In this document: positions 27,231 through 35,843 of the stretch, piece after piece
Layout: every line of letters starts with the position of its first letter
Position numbering within the stretch: the first letter of the stretch is position 1
DNA from: JBBECE01 sp040881985
GTDB lineage: Bacteria; Pseudomonadota; Alphaproteobacteria; Rhizobiales; Devosiaceae
DNA: 64,000 nucleotides
Assembly: GCA_040881985.1 (NCBI GenBank)
Contig: JBBECE010000019.1
Location: forward strand, 1-64,000
Direction of reading: 5' to 3'
Notes under the pieces: model-generated
Databases searched by the model: none
What the model was told of the DNA's origin: nothing
What the model saw: only the letters and a program-made list of their open reading frames with translations
Translations under genes and position numbers: made by a program

Positions 27231-28693
27231 GCAGTAGCTCCCTTGATGGCCGGGTAGAGCGCGCGATAGTGCGTGTAGCGTTCGGCATAGGCGTCGGCGA
27301 GTTTCGCGTCGGGGCGAACTCTGCGGGCGATCTTCGGCATGGTCATGACATCGGCGGGCCTGGCGCCCTCGGCGGCGCAAAGGCCGAGGCGGGCGGCGCC
27401 GAACGCAGCGCCGAAATCGCCATCGGCGGGGACAAGGATTTCGCAATTGAGATTGGCGGCGATGATTTTCAGCCACAGCGCCGATTTCGAACCGCCGCCG
27501 ACGGCGAGCAAGGTGCCGATTTTGGTGCCGGCGTCGGCAAGGACGCGCTGGCAGTCGCGTGCCGCGAAGGCGACCCCTTCCATCACCGCCTGGGCGAGAC
27601 GGGCGGGGGTCGAAAGATGGCTGAGGCCGACAATGGCGCCGCGCGCGGCGGCGTCGTTGTGCGGGGTGCGCTCGCCGGAAAGGTACGGCAGAAAGAGTTC
27701 GGCGGCGGGGCTCATGAACTGCGCCTCGGCGGCGGCGGAAAGCCTCTCGGCCTTCTGGCCGGTGACCGAGGCGAGCCAGTTGAGGCTGTCGGTGGCACTC
27801 AGGATCACCCCCATCTGATGCCAAACGCCCGGAACGGCGTGGCAGAAGGCATGGATCGCGCCGTTTGTGTTGGGCGAGAATCTTTCATTGACGACGAAGA
27901 GCACGCCCGAAGTGCCAAGCGAGACGAAGCCCTCGCCCGGCCGAAGCGCGCCAATCCCGCATGCGGAGGCGGCATTGTCGCCTCCGCCTCCGGCGATGAC
28001 GGGTGGGGTCTTCATACCCCAGCGCGTCGCAAGCTCTTTGGAGAGCGTCGCCGAAACTTCGTTGCCCTCGACGAGAGACGGCATATGGGAGCGGGTGAGC
28101 CCGGTCGCGGCGAGAAGCTCGTCCGACCAGTCGCGTCTGCCGACATCGAGCCAAAAGGTGCCCGATGCGTCCGACATTTCGGACATGAAGGCGCCGGAGA
28201 GAGCGAAGCGGACATAGTCCTTGGGCAGCAGAACTTTGGCGATCTTCTCGTAGACGGCGGGCTCGTGGTTCCTGACCCACTGGATTTTCGGGGCGGTGAA
28301 GCCGGGCATAGCGATATTGCCGGCGATCTCGCGCGCGCGCGGACAGGCAGCTTCGATTTCGGCACACTCAAAAGAGGCGCGGGTGTCGTTCCAGAGGATC
28401 GCCGGACGCAGGACCTTGTTCGCATTGTCGAGGAGGGTCGCCCCGTGCATCTGGCCGGAGAGGCCAATGCCGCGGACCGAGGACAATTGTCCGGGGTGGG
28501 ATTTCTTTAGCCGGTCGATGCTCTTGATTGTCGCCGCGACCCAATGGCTCGCGTCCTGTTCGGACCAGCCGGGCGCCGGGCGTGAGATCTTGAGCGGGGC
28601 CGAGGCCTCGCCGATCGGCTTGCCCTTTGGCGAGATCAGCAGCGCTTTGACGCCCGAGGTGCCAATATCGATGCCGAGCCAGGTCGCACTCAT
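27227..28693 (-). CDS. xylB: Xylulokinase
   Basis: 488 aa FGGY-family kinase phosphorylating D-xylulose to xylulose-5-phosphate. The N-terminal GIDIGTSGVKALL ATP-binding block, QMHGATLLD, and the C-terminal GGGSKSALWLKIIA motif are present. I use the ATG at 28693; a GTG two codons upstream (28699), with GAGG five bases before it, is equally plausible. It is first gene of xylB-xylA-GH43. No xyl regulator or transporter gene is adjacent. Confidence 0.96.
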   Translation of the reverse strand: MSATWLGIDIGTSGVKALLISPKGKPIGEASAPLKISRPAPGWSEQDASHWVAATIKSIDRLKKSHPGQLSSVRGIGLSGQMHGATLLDNANKVLRPAILWNDTRASFECAEIEAACPRAREIAGNIAMPGFTAPKIQWVRNHEPAVYEKIAKVLLPKDYVRFALSGAFMSEMSDASGTFWLDVGRRDWSDELLAATGLTRSHMPSLVEGNEVSATLSKELATRWGMKTPPVIAGGGGDNAASACGIGALRPGEGFVSLGTSGVLFVVNERFSPNTNGAIHAFCHAVPGVWHQMGVILSATDSLNWLASVTGQKAERLSAAAEAQFMSPAAELFLPYLSGERTPHNDAAARGAIVGLSHLSTPARLAQAVMEGVAFAARDCQRVLADAGTKIGTLLAVGGGSKSALWLKIIAANLNCEILVPADGDFGAAFGAARLGLCAAEGARPADVMTMPKIARRVRPDAKLADAYAERYTHYRALYPAIKGATA

Positions 28694-28748
28694 CGGCACG
28701 ACGCCTCACCAAAACTGGTGGAAGCGGTCATGGCCCCTCCCGCTACGC

Positions 28749-28778
28749 GAAGGCGGCCGGCGCTACCCCGGCCGCTTC
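28749..28778 (-). other. Strong hairpin in xylB upstream region
   Basis: GCGGCCGG (28753-28760) pairs perfectly with CCGGCCGC (28768-28775) around a 7-base loop, and flanking GAAG/CTTC extend it with one bulge. There is no T tract on either strand, so it is not a simple terminator. It lies 60-85 bases before xylB and may act in the mRNA leader or as an operator. Confidence 0.35.
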
Positions 28779-28943
28779 AAGATGGCGATCACTCTGATTC
28801 CGTCGCCGTTGAGCGGATTAGACTGCAAGTGAGGTTGGCGATCAAGGTGTGAGAGTGGCAGCGCTACCCATCGACGGCCCAAGATTTTGCCGCTAAATCA
28901 GGGTCGGGGAACAAGCCGGCAAAGATCGGCAGCGGAGGGGCAA

Positions 28944-29954
28944 GTGAGTGTTATCGTTAGCTCAATCGGCGTCCATCAGGGCAACGAAGTCCGCCGGGCG
29001 CGGATCGAAAGCGCGAGCGGAGTGCGCGTCGATATCATCGGTTATGGGGCGCGGGTCAGGGATTGGCGGGTGCCGGTCAACGGCGTCCGGAGGAAGGTGG
29101 TGCTGGGCTTTGAGAAGCTCGAGAGTTATTTCAGCGATACCGCCCATTTCGGGGCGATCGCCGGGCGGGTGGCCAACCGGATTGGGCGGGCAAGGTTCAC
29201 CCTCAATGGACGGGAATATCGCCTTCCCGCCAATGAGGGCACGCATCATCTGCATGGCGGGCCGGACGGACTTGGAAAGAAGGTCTGGGCGCTCGAGGCT
29301 GACAGCAAGGGCGACGCGGTCAGGCTGTCGATCAATTCGCCAGAGGGCGAAATGGGATATCCCGGCGCGGCGGAAATCGAGGTTGTCTTTACCCTCGACG
29401 GCAACCGGCTCGTCCATGAGATGAGCGCGAAAGTGTCGGCGCCGACGCCGATCAATCTGGTGCAGCACCATTATTTCAACCTGATGGGGTCGGGCGAGGT
29501 CGGCGGCCATCGCCTCTCGATCGCCGCCGATCGCTATACGGGGTTCGATGCCGAGCTGATCCCGACCGGGGAAATCAGGGGGGTCGAGGGCACTGCCTTT
29601 GATTTTCGCGCGATGCGGCCGATTACGGCGTCGGGCGGCAAAGTACAGACCTTCGATCTCAATTTTGCATTGCGCGAGGGGCGCGATCCGGCCGAGCCGG
29701 TGGCAAGGGTCGAGGCGCCCGACGGGTCGCTGACGCTAAAGCTCTGGACCGATCAAAAAGGCCTGCAATTCTATAACGGCGCCTATCTCGACACCGTCAC
29801 CGGCGGGCTTGGCGGGGCGATCTATCCGCCTTACGGGGGATTCTGCCTCGAGGACCAGGGTTTCCCCGACGCGGTCAATCATGAGCACTTCCCCTCGGTC
29901 ATCGTCACCCCCGAGGCGGACTACCGGCACCGCTGCGCGATCGAGATTGCCTAG
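28944..29954 (+). CDS. galM: Aldose 1-epimerase (mutarotase)
   Basis: 336 aa. It interconverts alpha and beta anomers of aldoses, here plausibly xylose, given the divergent xyl operon. The active-site histidines lie in THHLHGG (near 100-104) and QHHYFNL (near 174-180), and the C-terminal Glu in CLEDQGFPDAVNH. The GTG start at 28944 has GGAGG five to seven bases upstream; an earlier in-frame start (28887) has none. There is no signal peptide. Confidence 0.93.
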   Translation: MSVIVSSIGVHQGNEVRRARIESASGVRVDIIGYGARVRDWRVPVNGVRRKVVLGFEKLESYFSDTAHFGAIAGRVANRIGRARFTLNGREYRLPANEGTHHLHGGPDGLGKKVWALEADSKGDAVRLSINSPEGEMGYPGAAEIEVVFTLDGNRLVHEMSAKVSAPTPINLVQHHYFNLMGSGEVGGHRLSIAADRYTGFDAELIPTGEIRGVEGTAFDFRAMRPITASGGKVQTFDLNFALREGRDPAEPVARVEAPDGSLTLKLWTDQKGLQFYNGAYLDTVTGGLGGAIYPPYGGFCLEDQGFPDAVNHEHFPSVIVTPEADYRHRCAIEIA

Positions 29955-30005
29955 GCGGCGGGGCGGAACCGGGCGCCTTTTATCCTTCCTGTCAACGGCT
30001 CGTCA

Positions 30006-30029
30006 TCGGCTTCGGGAATAAAGCCGAAG
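30006..30029 (+). other. Two mutually exclusive hairpins upstream of the TPR gene
   Basis: TCGGCTT (30006-30012) can pair with AAGCCGA (30021-30027), or CTTCGG (30010-30015) with CCGAAG (30024-30029); they share bases, so only one can form. No T tract follows. They could be a weak galM terminator or a switchable leader element. Confidence 0.3.
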
Positions 30030-30106
30030 GGGCGGTGTTGAGCTTGGTGACGGCGCCGGCATTGCGGGCCGCCGGTTCGCGGCCAAGCGGCATGAAGGAG
30101 GAGACC

Positions 30107-30625
30107 GTGAATTCCAAATCTCTGACGAGGGTGGCCGCGGCCGCCTTTCTGGGCTTTTCGCTGACGATTGCGGCGCTGGCGGTGGATTCTGGCGGCGGTG
30201 GCGGTGGCGGTGGTGATGACGGGGGCGGGGGCGGCGGCGGAAGCTCAAATTCCTCGTCCTCGAATTCTTCAGCGAGTCTGCCGACCCTCGACGACGCCCG
30301 CGATCTGATCGACGCGGGGCGCTATTCGGCGGCCATCCGCGTGCTCAACGACCTCGTCGGGCTCTTTCCCAACGACGCCGACGTTTTCAACTTGATGGGC
30401 TATTCGCTGCGGAAGCTGCAGCGCTACGATCAGGCGGAGGAATTCTACCTGCACGCGCTCGACCTCGACCCGCAACACCTCGGCGCCAACGAATATCTCG
30501 GCGAGCTCTATGTCGAGACCGGCCAGCTCGACAAGGCGCAACAGCGCCTCGCGGTGTTGCAGAACGCCTGCGGCAGTTGCGAGGAATATGACGAACTCGC
30601 CGAATTGATCGCCGACGCCAGCTAG
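30107..30625 (+). CDS. Secreted TPR protein with glycine/serine-rich linker
   Basis: 172 aa, function unknown. A signal peptide (about 1-27) is followed by a low-complexity run (eight Gly, two Asp, seven Gly, then Ser/Asn) to about 60, then two to three TPR units (DARDLIDAGRYSAAIRVLNDLV, DVFNLMGYSLRKLQRYDQAEEFYLHALDLD, GANEYLGELYVETGQLDKAQQRL). CGSC occurs near the C-terminus. The GTG start at 30107 has AGGAGGAG upstream; ATG at 30092 is in frame but its site is weaker. Likely a periplasmic protein-protein scaffold. Confidence 0.75.
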   Translation: MNSKSLTRVAAAAFLGFSLTIAALAVDSGGGGGGGGDDGGGGGGGSSNSSSSNSSASLPTLDDARDLIDAGRYSAAIRVLNDLVGLFPNDADVFNLMGYSLRKLQRYDQAEEFYLHALDLDPQHLGANEYLGELYVETGQLDKAQQRLAVLQNACGSCEEYDELAELIADAS

Positions 30626-30634
30626 CGCAAGACT

Positions 30635-31549
30635 TTATCGCGCATAGGCGTTGAACGGATTGTCGTGGGTGAGCCGGACAATGGTCGGCTCATTCACGCC
30701 CCTTGCCCGCAGCTTCGGGAGCAATACTTCGCTAAGGTGGGTATAAGGCACGGGCACCCCGCCACCGGGAATGGCGGGATCGTAGAAGCCGCGATCGTGG
30801 CTCAGGAGCAGCTGGCCGGCAAGGCCGGCGTCGAGCGCCCTGAGGATCATCGCAACAAGAGTCTCGTCGGGGACGCGCCCGACATGATCATACTCGATCC
30901 AGGCGCCGCGTTTGGCTATGGCGCGATGCATGGCGAAATCCGGCTCCTCCTGGGTGTGAATTGAGATGAACCGCGACGGGTCGCCGCCCTCGGCTTCGAT
31001 GATATCGAGCTGGTCCATCACCACCCCACCCTTGATGGTGTGGGAGCCGATAATGGCGCCGGTGGCCTTGGCGGCGGCGCTGGCGGCGCGCAAAATCCGC
31101 GCCTCGAGATCGGTGATGCCGTCGTCGCCGGCCGAAAGCTTTATCCAGCCGGCACGGAAATCCGCCTCGTCGAAACGCTCGGTCAACTCCCGGAGCATCC
31201 AGTCGGCGAGCGCCGCCTCGGAGGCGTCGGCGACCCAATCGGGAATCCAGGGTTCCCGATAATTGCCGGTCGGCACAAGGATCGGGAAATTCGTCGCCTT
31301 GGAGACGGCGAGATCGATGTCGGCGCGGCGGCCGACGCCGCCGGTGGTGCATTCGACCAGCGCGGTGACGCCGAGGGCTATGATGGCCTCGATTTCCGGC
31401 GCCATCAGACGGACGACGTCGACCGGGTCGGCTTCGGCATAACCGGGGGTGTCGGGAGTGCGCAAATCGACGAAGACGTGCTCGTGCGGCAGGATCATCC
31501 CGAGCCGCTCGCGGGGGATGGGACCGAGGGTGGTGTAAAGATTCGGCAT
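30635..31549 (-). CDS. Phosphotriesterase-family metal-dependent hydrolase
   Basis: 304 aa amidohydrolase-superfamily protein. The binuclear metal ligands are all visible: H22 and H24 (PHEHVF), K137 (WIKLS, the carboxylated Lys position), H170 (GSHT), H198 (HTQEE) and D252 (SHDRG). Such proteins hydrolyse lactones or phosphotriesters; the natural substrate cannot be read from sequence. It is convergent with the TPR gene (9-base gap) and divergent from an APC permease, which may supply its substrate. Confidence 0.85.
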   Translation of the reverse strand: MPNLYTTLGPIPRERLGMILPHEHVFVDLRTPDTPGYAEADPVDVVRLMAPEIEAIIALGVTALVECTTGGVGRRADIDLAVSKATNFPILVPTGNYREPWIPDWVADASEAALADWMLRELTERFDEADFRAGWIKLSAGDDGITDLEARILRAASAAAKATGAIIGSHTIKGGVVMDQLDIIEAEGGDPSRFISIHTQEEPDFAMHRAIAKRGAWIEYDHVGRVPDETLVAMILRALDAGLAGQLLLSHDRGFYDPAIPGGGVPVPYTHLSEVLLPKLRARGVNEPTIVRLTHDNPFNAYAR

Positions 31550-31652
31550 GGATCCGACTTTCGAGTTCGCCGCCGTTTCTAGCAACCCGGCAGGAGCGGG
31601 GAAAGTGGCGCGGCCGCATTGACAGGAGTCAGCGCCTCGGCTCGAAGGGTCC

Positions 31653-32882
31653 ATGAGCAGCAGCGCTCCGGAAAAGCCGACACCACCTCAGCTCAGGCGC
31701 TCCCTGACCCTGCCGCTGCTCGTCCTTTACGGGCTCGGCACCACCATCGGGGCCGGCATCTATGTGCTGATCGGGGTGACGGCGGAGCGGGCGGGCATGT
31801 ACGCGCCGGTCGCCTTCATCGTCGCCGGGGTAGTGATGGTGTTTTCGGCCGGCAGCTTCGCGGAGTTCGCCCGTCGCCATCCGGTGAGCGCCGGTGAGGC
31901 GGCCTATACGAAGGCCGGATTTGGCTCGCCGATGGCGGGCACGCTGGTCGGGATGATCGTCATCGTCGAGTCGATCACCGCGGCGGCGGCGATCGCGCTC
32001 GGCAGCACCGGCTATATCGAAGTGTTCGTCGATTTGCCCGGCGAGATTGTGATCGCCGCGGTGGTGCTCGCGATGGGGGCGGTCGCGGCGGCGGGGATTC
32101 TCGAATCAGTGCTCTTCGCTTCGATCATGACGCTGATCGAGGTCGCCGGTCTCGTGGCGATCCTTGCCGGCGGATTCGGGGGCGACCCCGGCATGATCGG
32201 CCGGCTCGGCGAGGTTTTCCCCGGTAGTTTCGATCCCGGCGTCTGGTCGGGCATATTCGGGGCGGGGCTGCTCGCTTTCTTCGCCTTTATCGGTTTCGAG
32301 GACATGGTCAATGTCGCCGAGGAGACCCGCGAGCCGGAAAAGACCATGCCGGTGGCGATTTTCCTGACGCTGGGGATCGTCATGGCGATCTATTTCCTCG
32401 TCGCCGCGGTGACCGTGCTCAGCGTGCCGATCGGCGAGCTCGCGGCCTCGAACGCCCCGCTCGGTCTCGTCTTCGAGCGGGTGACGAGCCTGCCGCCGCA
32501 GGCGATCAGCGCGATCGCGATCGTCGCGACGCTCAACGGGGTGATCATCCAGATGATCCTCGCCAGCCGGGTGATCTACGGGCTCGCCTCGGCCGGCAGC
32601 CTGCCGAAGGGGCTCGGCCGGGTGAACCGGATGACGCGGACGCCGCTGGTGGCGACCGCGCTGGTCGCCGGCGCGGTGCTGGTCTTGGCGCTCGGGTTCG
32701 ATCTCGAGGGTCTCGCCGAGACGACCTCGCGTTTCACGCTTCTCGTCTTCGTGCTGGTCAATGCAGCGCTGGTAGCGCTCAAGCTCAAGGGCGTCCCGAA
32801 GGGCAAGGGTTTCTCGGTGCCGATCCTGGTGCCGGCGATCGGGGCGGTGCTCTGCCTTCTATTGGGGCTTTCGGGGCTCTAG
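31653..32882 (+). CDS. APC-superfamily amino acid permease
   Basis: 409 aa, about 11-12 transmembrane segments. The first helix carries GLGTTIGAGIYVLIG, the APC substrate-binding glycine motif, and the middle loop FIGFEDMVNVAEETREPEKT is the family signature. Proteins of this class import or exchange amino acids or amines; substrate unknown. It is slightly shorter than typical members (about 430-480). It shares a 100-base divergent region with the phosphotriesterase-like gene. Confidence 0.85.
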   Translation: MSSSAPEKPTPPQLRRSLTLPLLVLYGLGTTIGAGIYVLIGVTAERAGMYAPVAFIVAGVVMVFSAGSFAEFARRHPVSAGEAAYTKAGFGSPMAGTLVGMIVIVESITAAAAIALGSTGYIEVFVDLPGEIVIAAVVLAMGAVAAAGILESVLFASIMTLIEVAGLVAILAGGFGGDPGMIGRLGEVFPGSFDPGVWSGIFGAGLLAFFAFIGFEDMVNVAEETREPEKTMPVAIFLTLGIVMAIYFLVAAVTVLSVPIGELAASNAPLGLVFERVTSLPPQAISAIAIVATLNGVIIQMILASRVIYGLASAGSLPKGLGRVNRMTRTPLVATALVAGAVLVLALGFDLEGLAETTSRFTLLVFVLVNAALVALKLKGVPKGKGFSVPILVPAIGAVLCLLLGLSGL

Positions 32883-32885
32883 GGC

Positions 32886-34406
32886 TCAGCCGATCGCGAA
32901 GCTCAAGCGATAGGAGAGCGCTTCGGCGACATGCGGGCGGGCAACTTTTTCACTCCCCGCCAGATCGGCGAGGGTGCGCGCGACCTTTAGCACCCGGTGA
33001 TAAGCCCGCGCCGAGAGCGAGAATTTCTCCGCCGCCTGGAGGAGCAGGCTCCGCGATTCGGCGTCGGGCGCCGCGACATCCTCGATAAGCGAGGCCGGGG
33101 CGGCGGCGTTGGTCGCGACTTCCGGGGCGCCGTGCTCGAGATAGCGGCGGCGCTGGCGGGCGCGGGCCAGGGCAACGCGTTCGGCGATGGTCGCGCTCGG
33201 CTCGGCGGCGCCCGGCGCAATCATGTCGGCGGCGGAGACCGCCGGCACGTCGATGCGCAAGTCGATGCGGTCGAGGAAGGGGCCGGAAATGCGGCCTTGA
33301 TAATCGGCGGCGCATTTGTCGCCTCGCTTGCAGGTGTGGCCCGGGGTGCCGGCCATGCCGCATTTGCAGGGATTCATCGCGGCGATGAGCTGGAAGCGCG
33401 ACGGAAAGGTGACCCGCGCATTGGCGCGGGCGATAACCGTCTCGCCGCTCTCGAGCGGCTGGCGCAGCGAATCGAGAACCGCCGGGGCGAATTCCGGCAG
33501 TTCGTCGAGGAAGAGCACGCCGTTATGGGCGAGGCTGACCTCGCCCGGCCGCGCCCTGATACCGCCCCCGACAAGCGCCGCCATCGAGGCCGAGTGATGG
33601 GGCGCGCGAAACGGGCGGCGATCGGAGAGGCGCCCGCCGGCGAGCGCGCCGGCGACCGACTGGATCATCGAGACGTCGAGCAATTCGCGCGGGGACAGCG
33701 GCGGCAGAATCGAGGGCAGGCGCATGGCGAGCATGGATTTGCCGGCCCCGGGCGGGCCGATCATCAGGAGATTGTGACCGCCGGCGGCGGCGACCTCGAG
33801 GGCCCGGCGAGCGAGCTCCTGGCCCTTGATCTCGGAAAGGTCGGGCAGACCCATTGCATCGTCGCGCTTTTTTGGGGTGGGGCGGGCGCTGAGCTGGGTG
33901 CCGGCAAGATGATTGATCAAAGCGAGGAGCGTGGGAGCGGCGACGATGTCGAGATTATCGCCAGCCCAGGCGGCTTCGGGCCCGCAAACTTCCGGGCAGA
34001 TGATGCCGAGTTCGCGCGAGGCCGCGGCGATCGCCGCGGGGAGCGTCCCGGAGACGGCGGTCAGGCGGCCGTCAAGGGCGAGCTCGCCCAAAACCACATA
34101 GCCGGCAACCACGTCGTCGGGTACCGCCCCCATCGCCGCCATCAATCCGAGCGCAATCGGCAGGTCGTAATGCGTGCCTTCCTTGGGCAGGTCCGCAGGA
34201 GCAAGATTGATGGTGATGCGTTTGGGCGGCAGCGCCAGGCCCGAGGCGATCAGCGCCGCGCGCACCCGCTCGCGGGATTCGGCGACCGCTTTGTCGGGCA
34301 ACCCGACAATGGCGAAACCCGGCATGCCCGGCGCGATCTGCACCTGCACGTCGACCGGCACGGCCTCGATGCCTTGAAAAGCGACGGTCTGAATGCGCGT
34401 CGTCAT
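32886..34406 (-). CDS. comM: YifB/ComM-family Mg-chelatase-like AAA ATPase
   Basis: 506 aa. N-terminal Lon-protease-like domain (about 1-170), AAA core with Walker A GPPGAGKS at 217-224, a cysteine cluster (PCKCG ... HTCKRGDKC) near 350-370 and a C-terminal helical domain. ComM is a hexameric helicase that aids branch migration in natural transformation. Its promoter carries a LexA-type box (34460-34474), suggesting DNA-damage control here. GGGGAG lies just before the ATG. Confidence 0.93.
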   Translation of the reverse strand: MTTRIQTVAFQGIEAVPVDVQVQIAPGMPGFAIVGLPDKAVAESRERVRAALIASGLALPPKRITINLAPADLPKEGTHYDLPIALGLMAAMGAVPDDVVAGYVVLGELALDGRLTAVSGTLPAAIAAASRELGIICPEVCGPEAAWAGDNLDIVAAPTLLALINHLAGTQLSARPTPKKRDDAMGLPDLSEIKGQELARRALEVAAAGGHNLLMIGPPGAGKSMLAMRLPSILPPLSPRELLDVSMIQSVAGALAGGRLSDRRPFRAPHHSASMAALVGGGIRARPGEVSLAHNGVLFLDELPEFAPAVLDSLRQPLESGETVIARANARVTFPSRFQLIAAMNPCKCGMAGTPGHTCKRGDKCAADYQGRISGPFLDRIDLRIDVPAVSAADMIAPGAAEPSATIAERVALARARQRRRYLEHGAPEVATNAAAPASLIEDVAAPDAESRSLLLQAAEKFSLSARAYHRVLKVARTLADLAGSEKVARPHVAEALSYRLSFAIG

Positions 34407-34430
34407 CGGCTCCCCGCAGCCTAAGGGAAA

Positions 34431-34459
34431 ACCCTAGCAGTTTCGCCGAACACTCGCAA
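34431..34459 (-). promoter_or_regulatory. Candidate promoter of comM
   Basis: Minus strand TTGCGA (34459-34454), exactly 17 bases, TAGGGT (34436-34431), implied start about 18 bases before the ATG. The LexA-type box abuts its -35 element. Confidence 0.4.
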
Positions 34460-34474
34460 GAACAATACGGGAAC
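34460..34474. promoter_or_regulatory. LexA-type SOS box (GAAC-N7-GAAC) before comM
   Basis: Plus strand GAAC-AATACGG-GAAC, i.e. GTTC-N7-GTTC on the comM strand, an exact match to the direct-repeat LexA site of alphaproteobacteria. It lies 54-68 bases before the comM ATG, touching the -35 of the candidate promoter. No other copy of the box was seen in the intergenic regions of this window. Confidence 0.75.
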
Positions 34475-34559
34475 AAAGATCGCTGCGACCGGGTTCGCGC
34501 TCGACGATCGAGGATTGCCGGGCGCTTGCCGGTCCGGTCGAGCCCCGGCTTGCCGACTT

Positions 34560-35327
34560 CTACCCGCTGATCCCGGGACGGGCCGGCGATTTTGCCGTTT
34601 CGGACGCCGAGGCGATGGCGCGGGCCCGCGCATAAAGTTCGAAGAAGCCGGGATCGGGCACGTCAAGCTCGTCGAGGCGCTGGGCCAGCTCGTCGAGATA
34701 TTCGAGATTGGTGCCAAGAATGCCCCGGCTGCCGGCGATCAGCGTCGCCGCCCGATCGAGCGCGAGACCGCCCGCATATTTAGGCGAGGCGCGGTCGGCC
34801 ATGAAGGCCAGCGCCTCGATCCCGCCCTGCGGAGTCTTGACCGGAATGAAGCCGGCTACATAGCCATCGGTGATCATTTCGCGGCGCCAGAGCATGTCGG
34901 TCTCGGTCTCTAGCCGGTCGGCGCCAATGCGAAAAGCGAGGCCGTGGCACTCGCCCCCCGCGTCCAAGGCCGCCATCAGGCCGGGGGTCTCGGGCGCGCC
35001 GCGGGCGATCTCCATCCTGAGGCAAAAACTGCGGTGGAAGCCGGCGGCGGTGGCGCAGCGCACCTCTTCAAAAAAGAAGGCCGGATCCCACATCAGCGAG
35101 CCATAGGCGAAGACCCAGAGGTCGGCGCCGGTGCGACCGGCGAGCGCCGCGGTCCGGTTGGCATGGCGGAATTCGTCCGAATGCCGCCAGTTTTCCGGAT
35201 AGCCCGCCTCGCGGGCAAGCCTGTCCCACATTTCGACGCCGGTCCCTTCGAGGCGAAAACGCGAGCTTGCCGGATCGGCGATGCGCGCGCGCAACGCGGG
35301 CAGATGGGTGAAGGGATCGGCGGTCAC
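34560..35327 (-). CDS. ChaC-like gamma-glutamylcyclotransferase
   Basis: 255 aa. The substrate-binding FAYGSLMW lies at 73-80 and the catalytic Glu is probably E150 (WRREM), as in ChaC enzymes that split glutathione to 5-oxoproline and Cys-Gly. A 70-residue N-terminal extension is present. The start is GTG at 35327, overlapping the stop of the lactonase-like gene (GTGA), so the two are probably co-translated. Confidence 0.9.
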   Translation of the reverse strand: MTADPFTHLPALRARIADPASSRFRLEGTGVEMWDRLAREAGYPENWRHSDEFRHANRTAALAGRTGADLWVFAYGSLMWDPAFFFEEVRCATAAGFHRSFCLRMEIARGAPETPGLMAALDAGGECHGLAFRIGADRLETETDMLWRREMITDGYVAGFIPVKTPQGGIEALAFMADRASPKYAGGLALDRAATLIAGSRGILGTNLEYLDELAQRLDELDVPDPGFFELYARARAIASASETAKSPARPGISG

Positions 35328-35827
35328 CCGGCCCAGTCCTTTTCGAGAACCGCCATGTCAGCCGCGAGATCAACGCGGACGACCGAATCGTCGTCGCCGC
35401 GATGGTTCGGGAAGGCGAGCCGGACGAGCGGGTCGTGGCCGGGAATGACATGGGCGACGGAGGGGGCGAGCGTCTTCAGTCTGCGATGGCTCGCATACGT
35501 CGCCTCGCCGTCGGCGACCAGCGTGCCGGCATGGTCGTAATGCAGGTGCGAGATGACGAGATCGGTGATCTCGGTGGGGGAGACGCCGAGGAGCTTCGGC
35601 ATTTCGATCGGCTCGAGGGCGGTGGTCTGGCCGCGCTCCCTGATGGTCGCGCGGGAGAAGCCGGTATCGACCATGATCGTCCCGCGCTCGTTGCGGATCA
35701 GCCGGACAATATAGTCGAGCGGGTGCGGAGTTGTGTGATCGTCCTCGAAGATGAAGGAGCCCGAGCGCGCCCGGTTGGCGTTCTCGCCATAGCGCAGCGC
35801 ATAGATTTCGTAGGTTTCGTCGGCCAT
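35324..35827 (-). CDS. Lactonase-like metallo-beta-lactamase-fold protein, internally deleted
   Basis: 167 aa against about 250-280 for the N-acyl homoserine lactonase-like family it resembles. The N-terminus (YEIYALRYGENANRARSGSF ... PLDYIV) and first metal motif HLHYDH (94-99) are intact, and the C-terminal RRLKTLAPS ... HVIPGHDP (115-133) is also family-like, but the roughly 100 residues between them, carrying the later His and bridging Asp ligands, are missing. The frame is preserved across the join (near 101-104). It is probably inactive, a decaying gene. It precedes chaC in a GTGA overlap. Confidence 0.7.
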   Translation of the reverse strand: MADETYEIYALRYGENANRARSGSFIFEDDHTTPHPLDYIVRLIRNERGTIMVDTGFSRATIRERGQTTALEPIEMPKLLGVSPTEITDLVISHLHYDHAGTLVADGEATYASHRRLKTLAPSVAHVIPGHDPLVRLAFPNHRGDDDSVVRVDLAADMAVLEKDWAG

Positions 35828-35843
35828 CGACCCGCCCCGCCGG

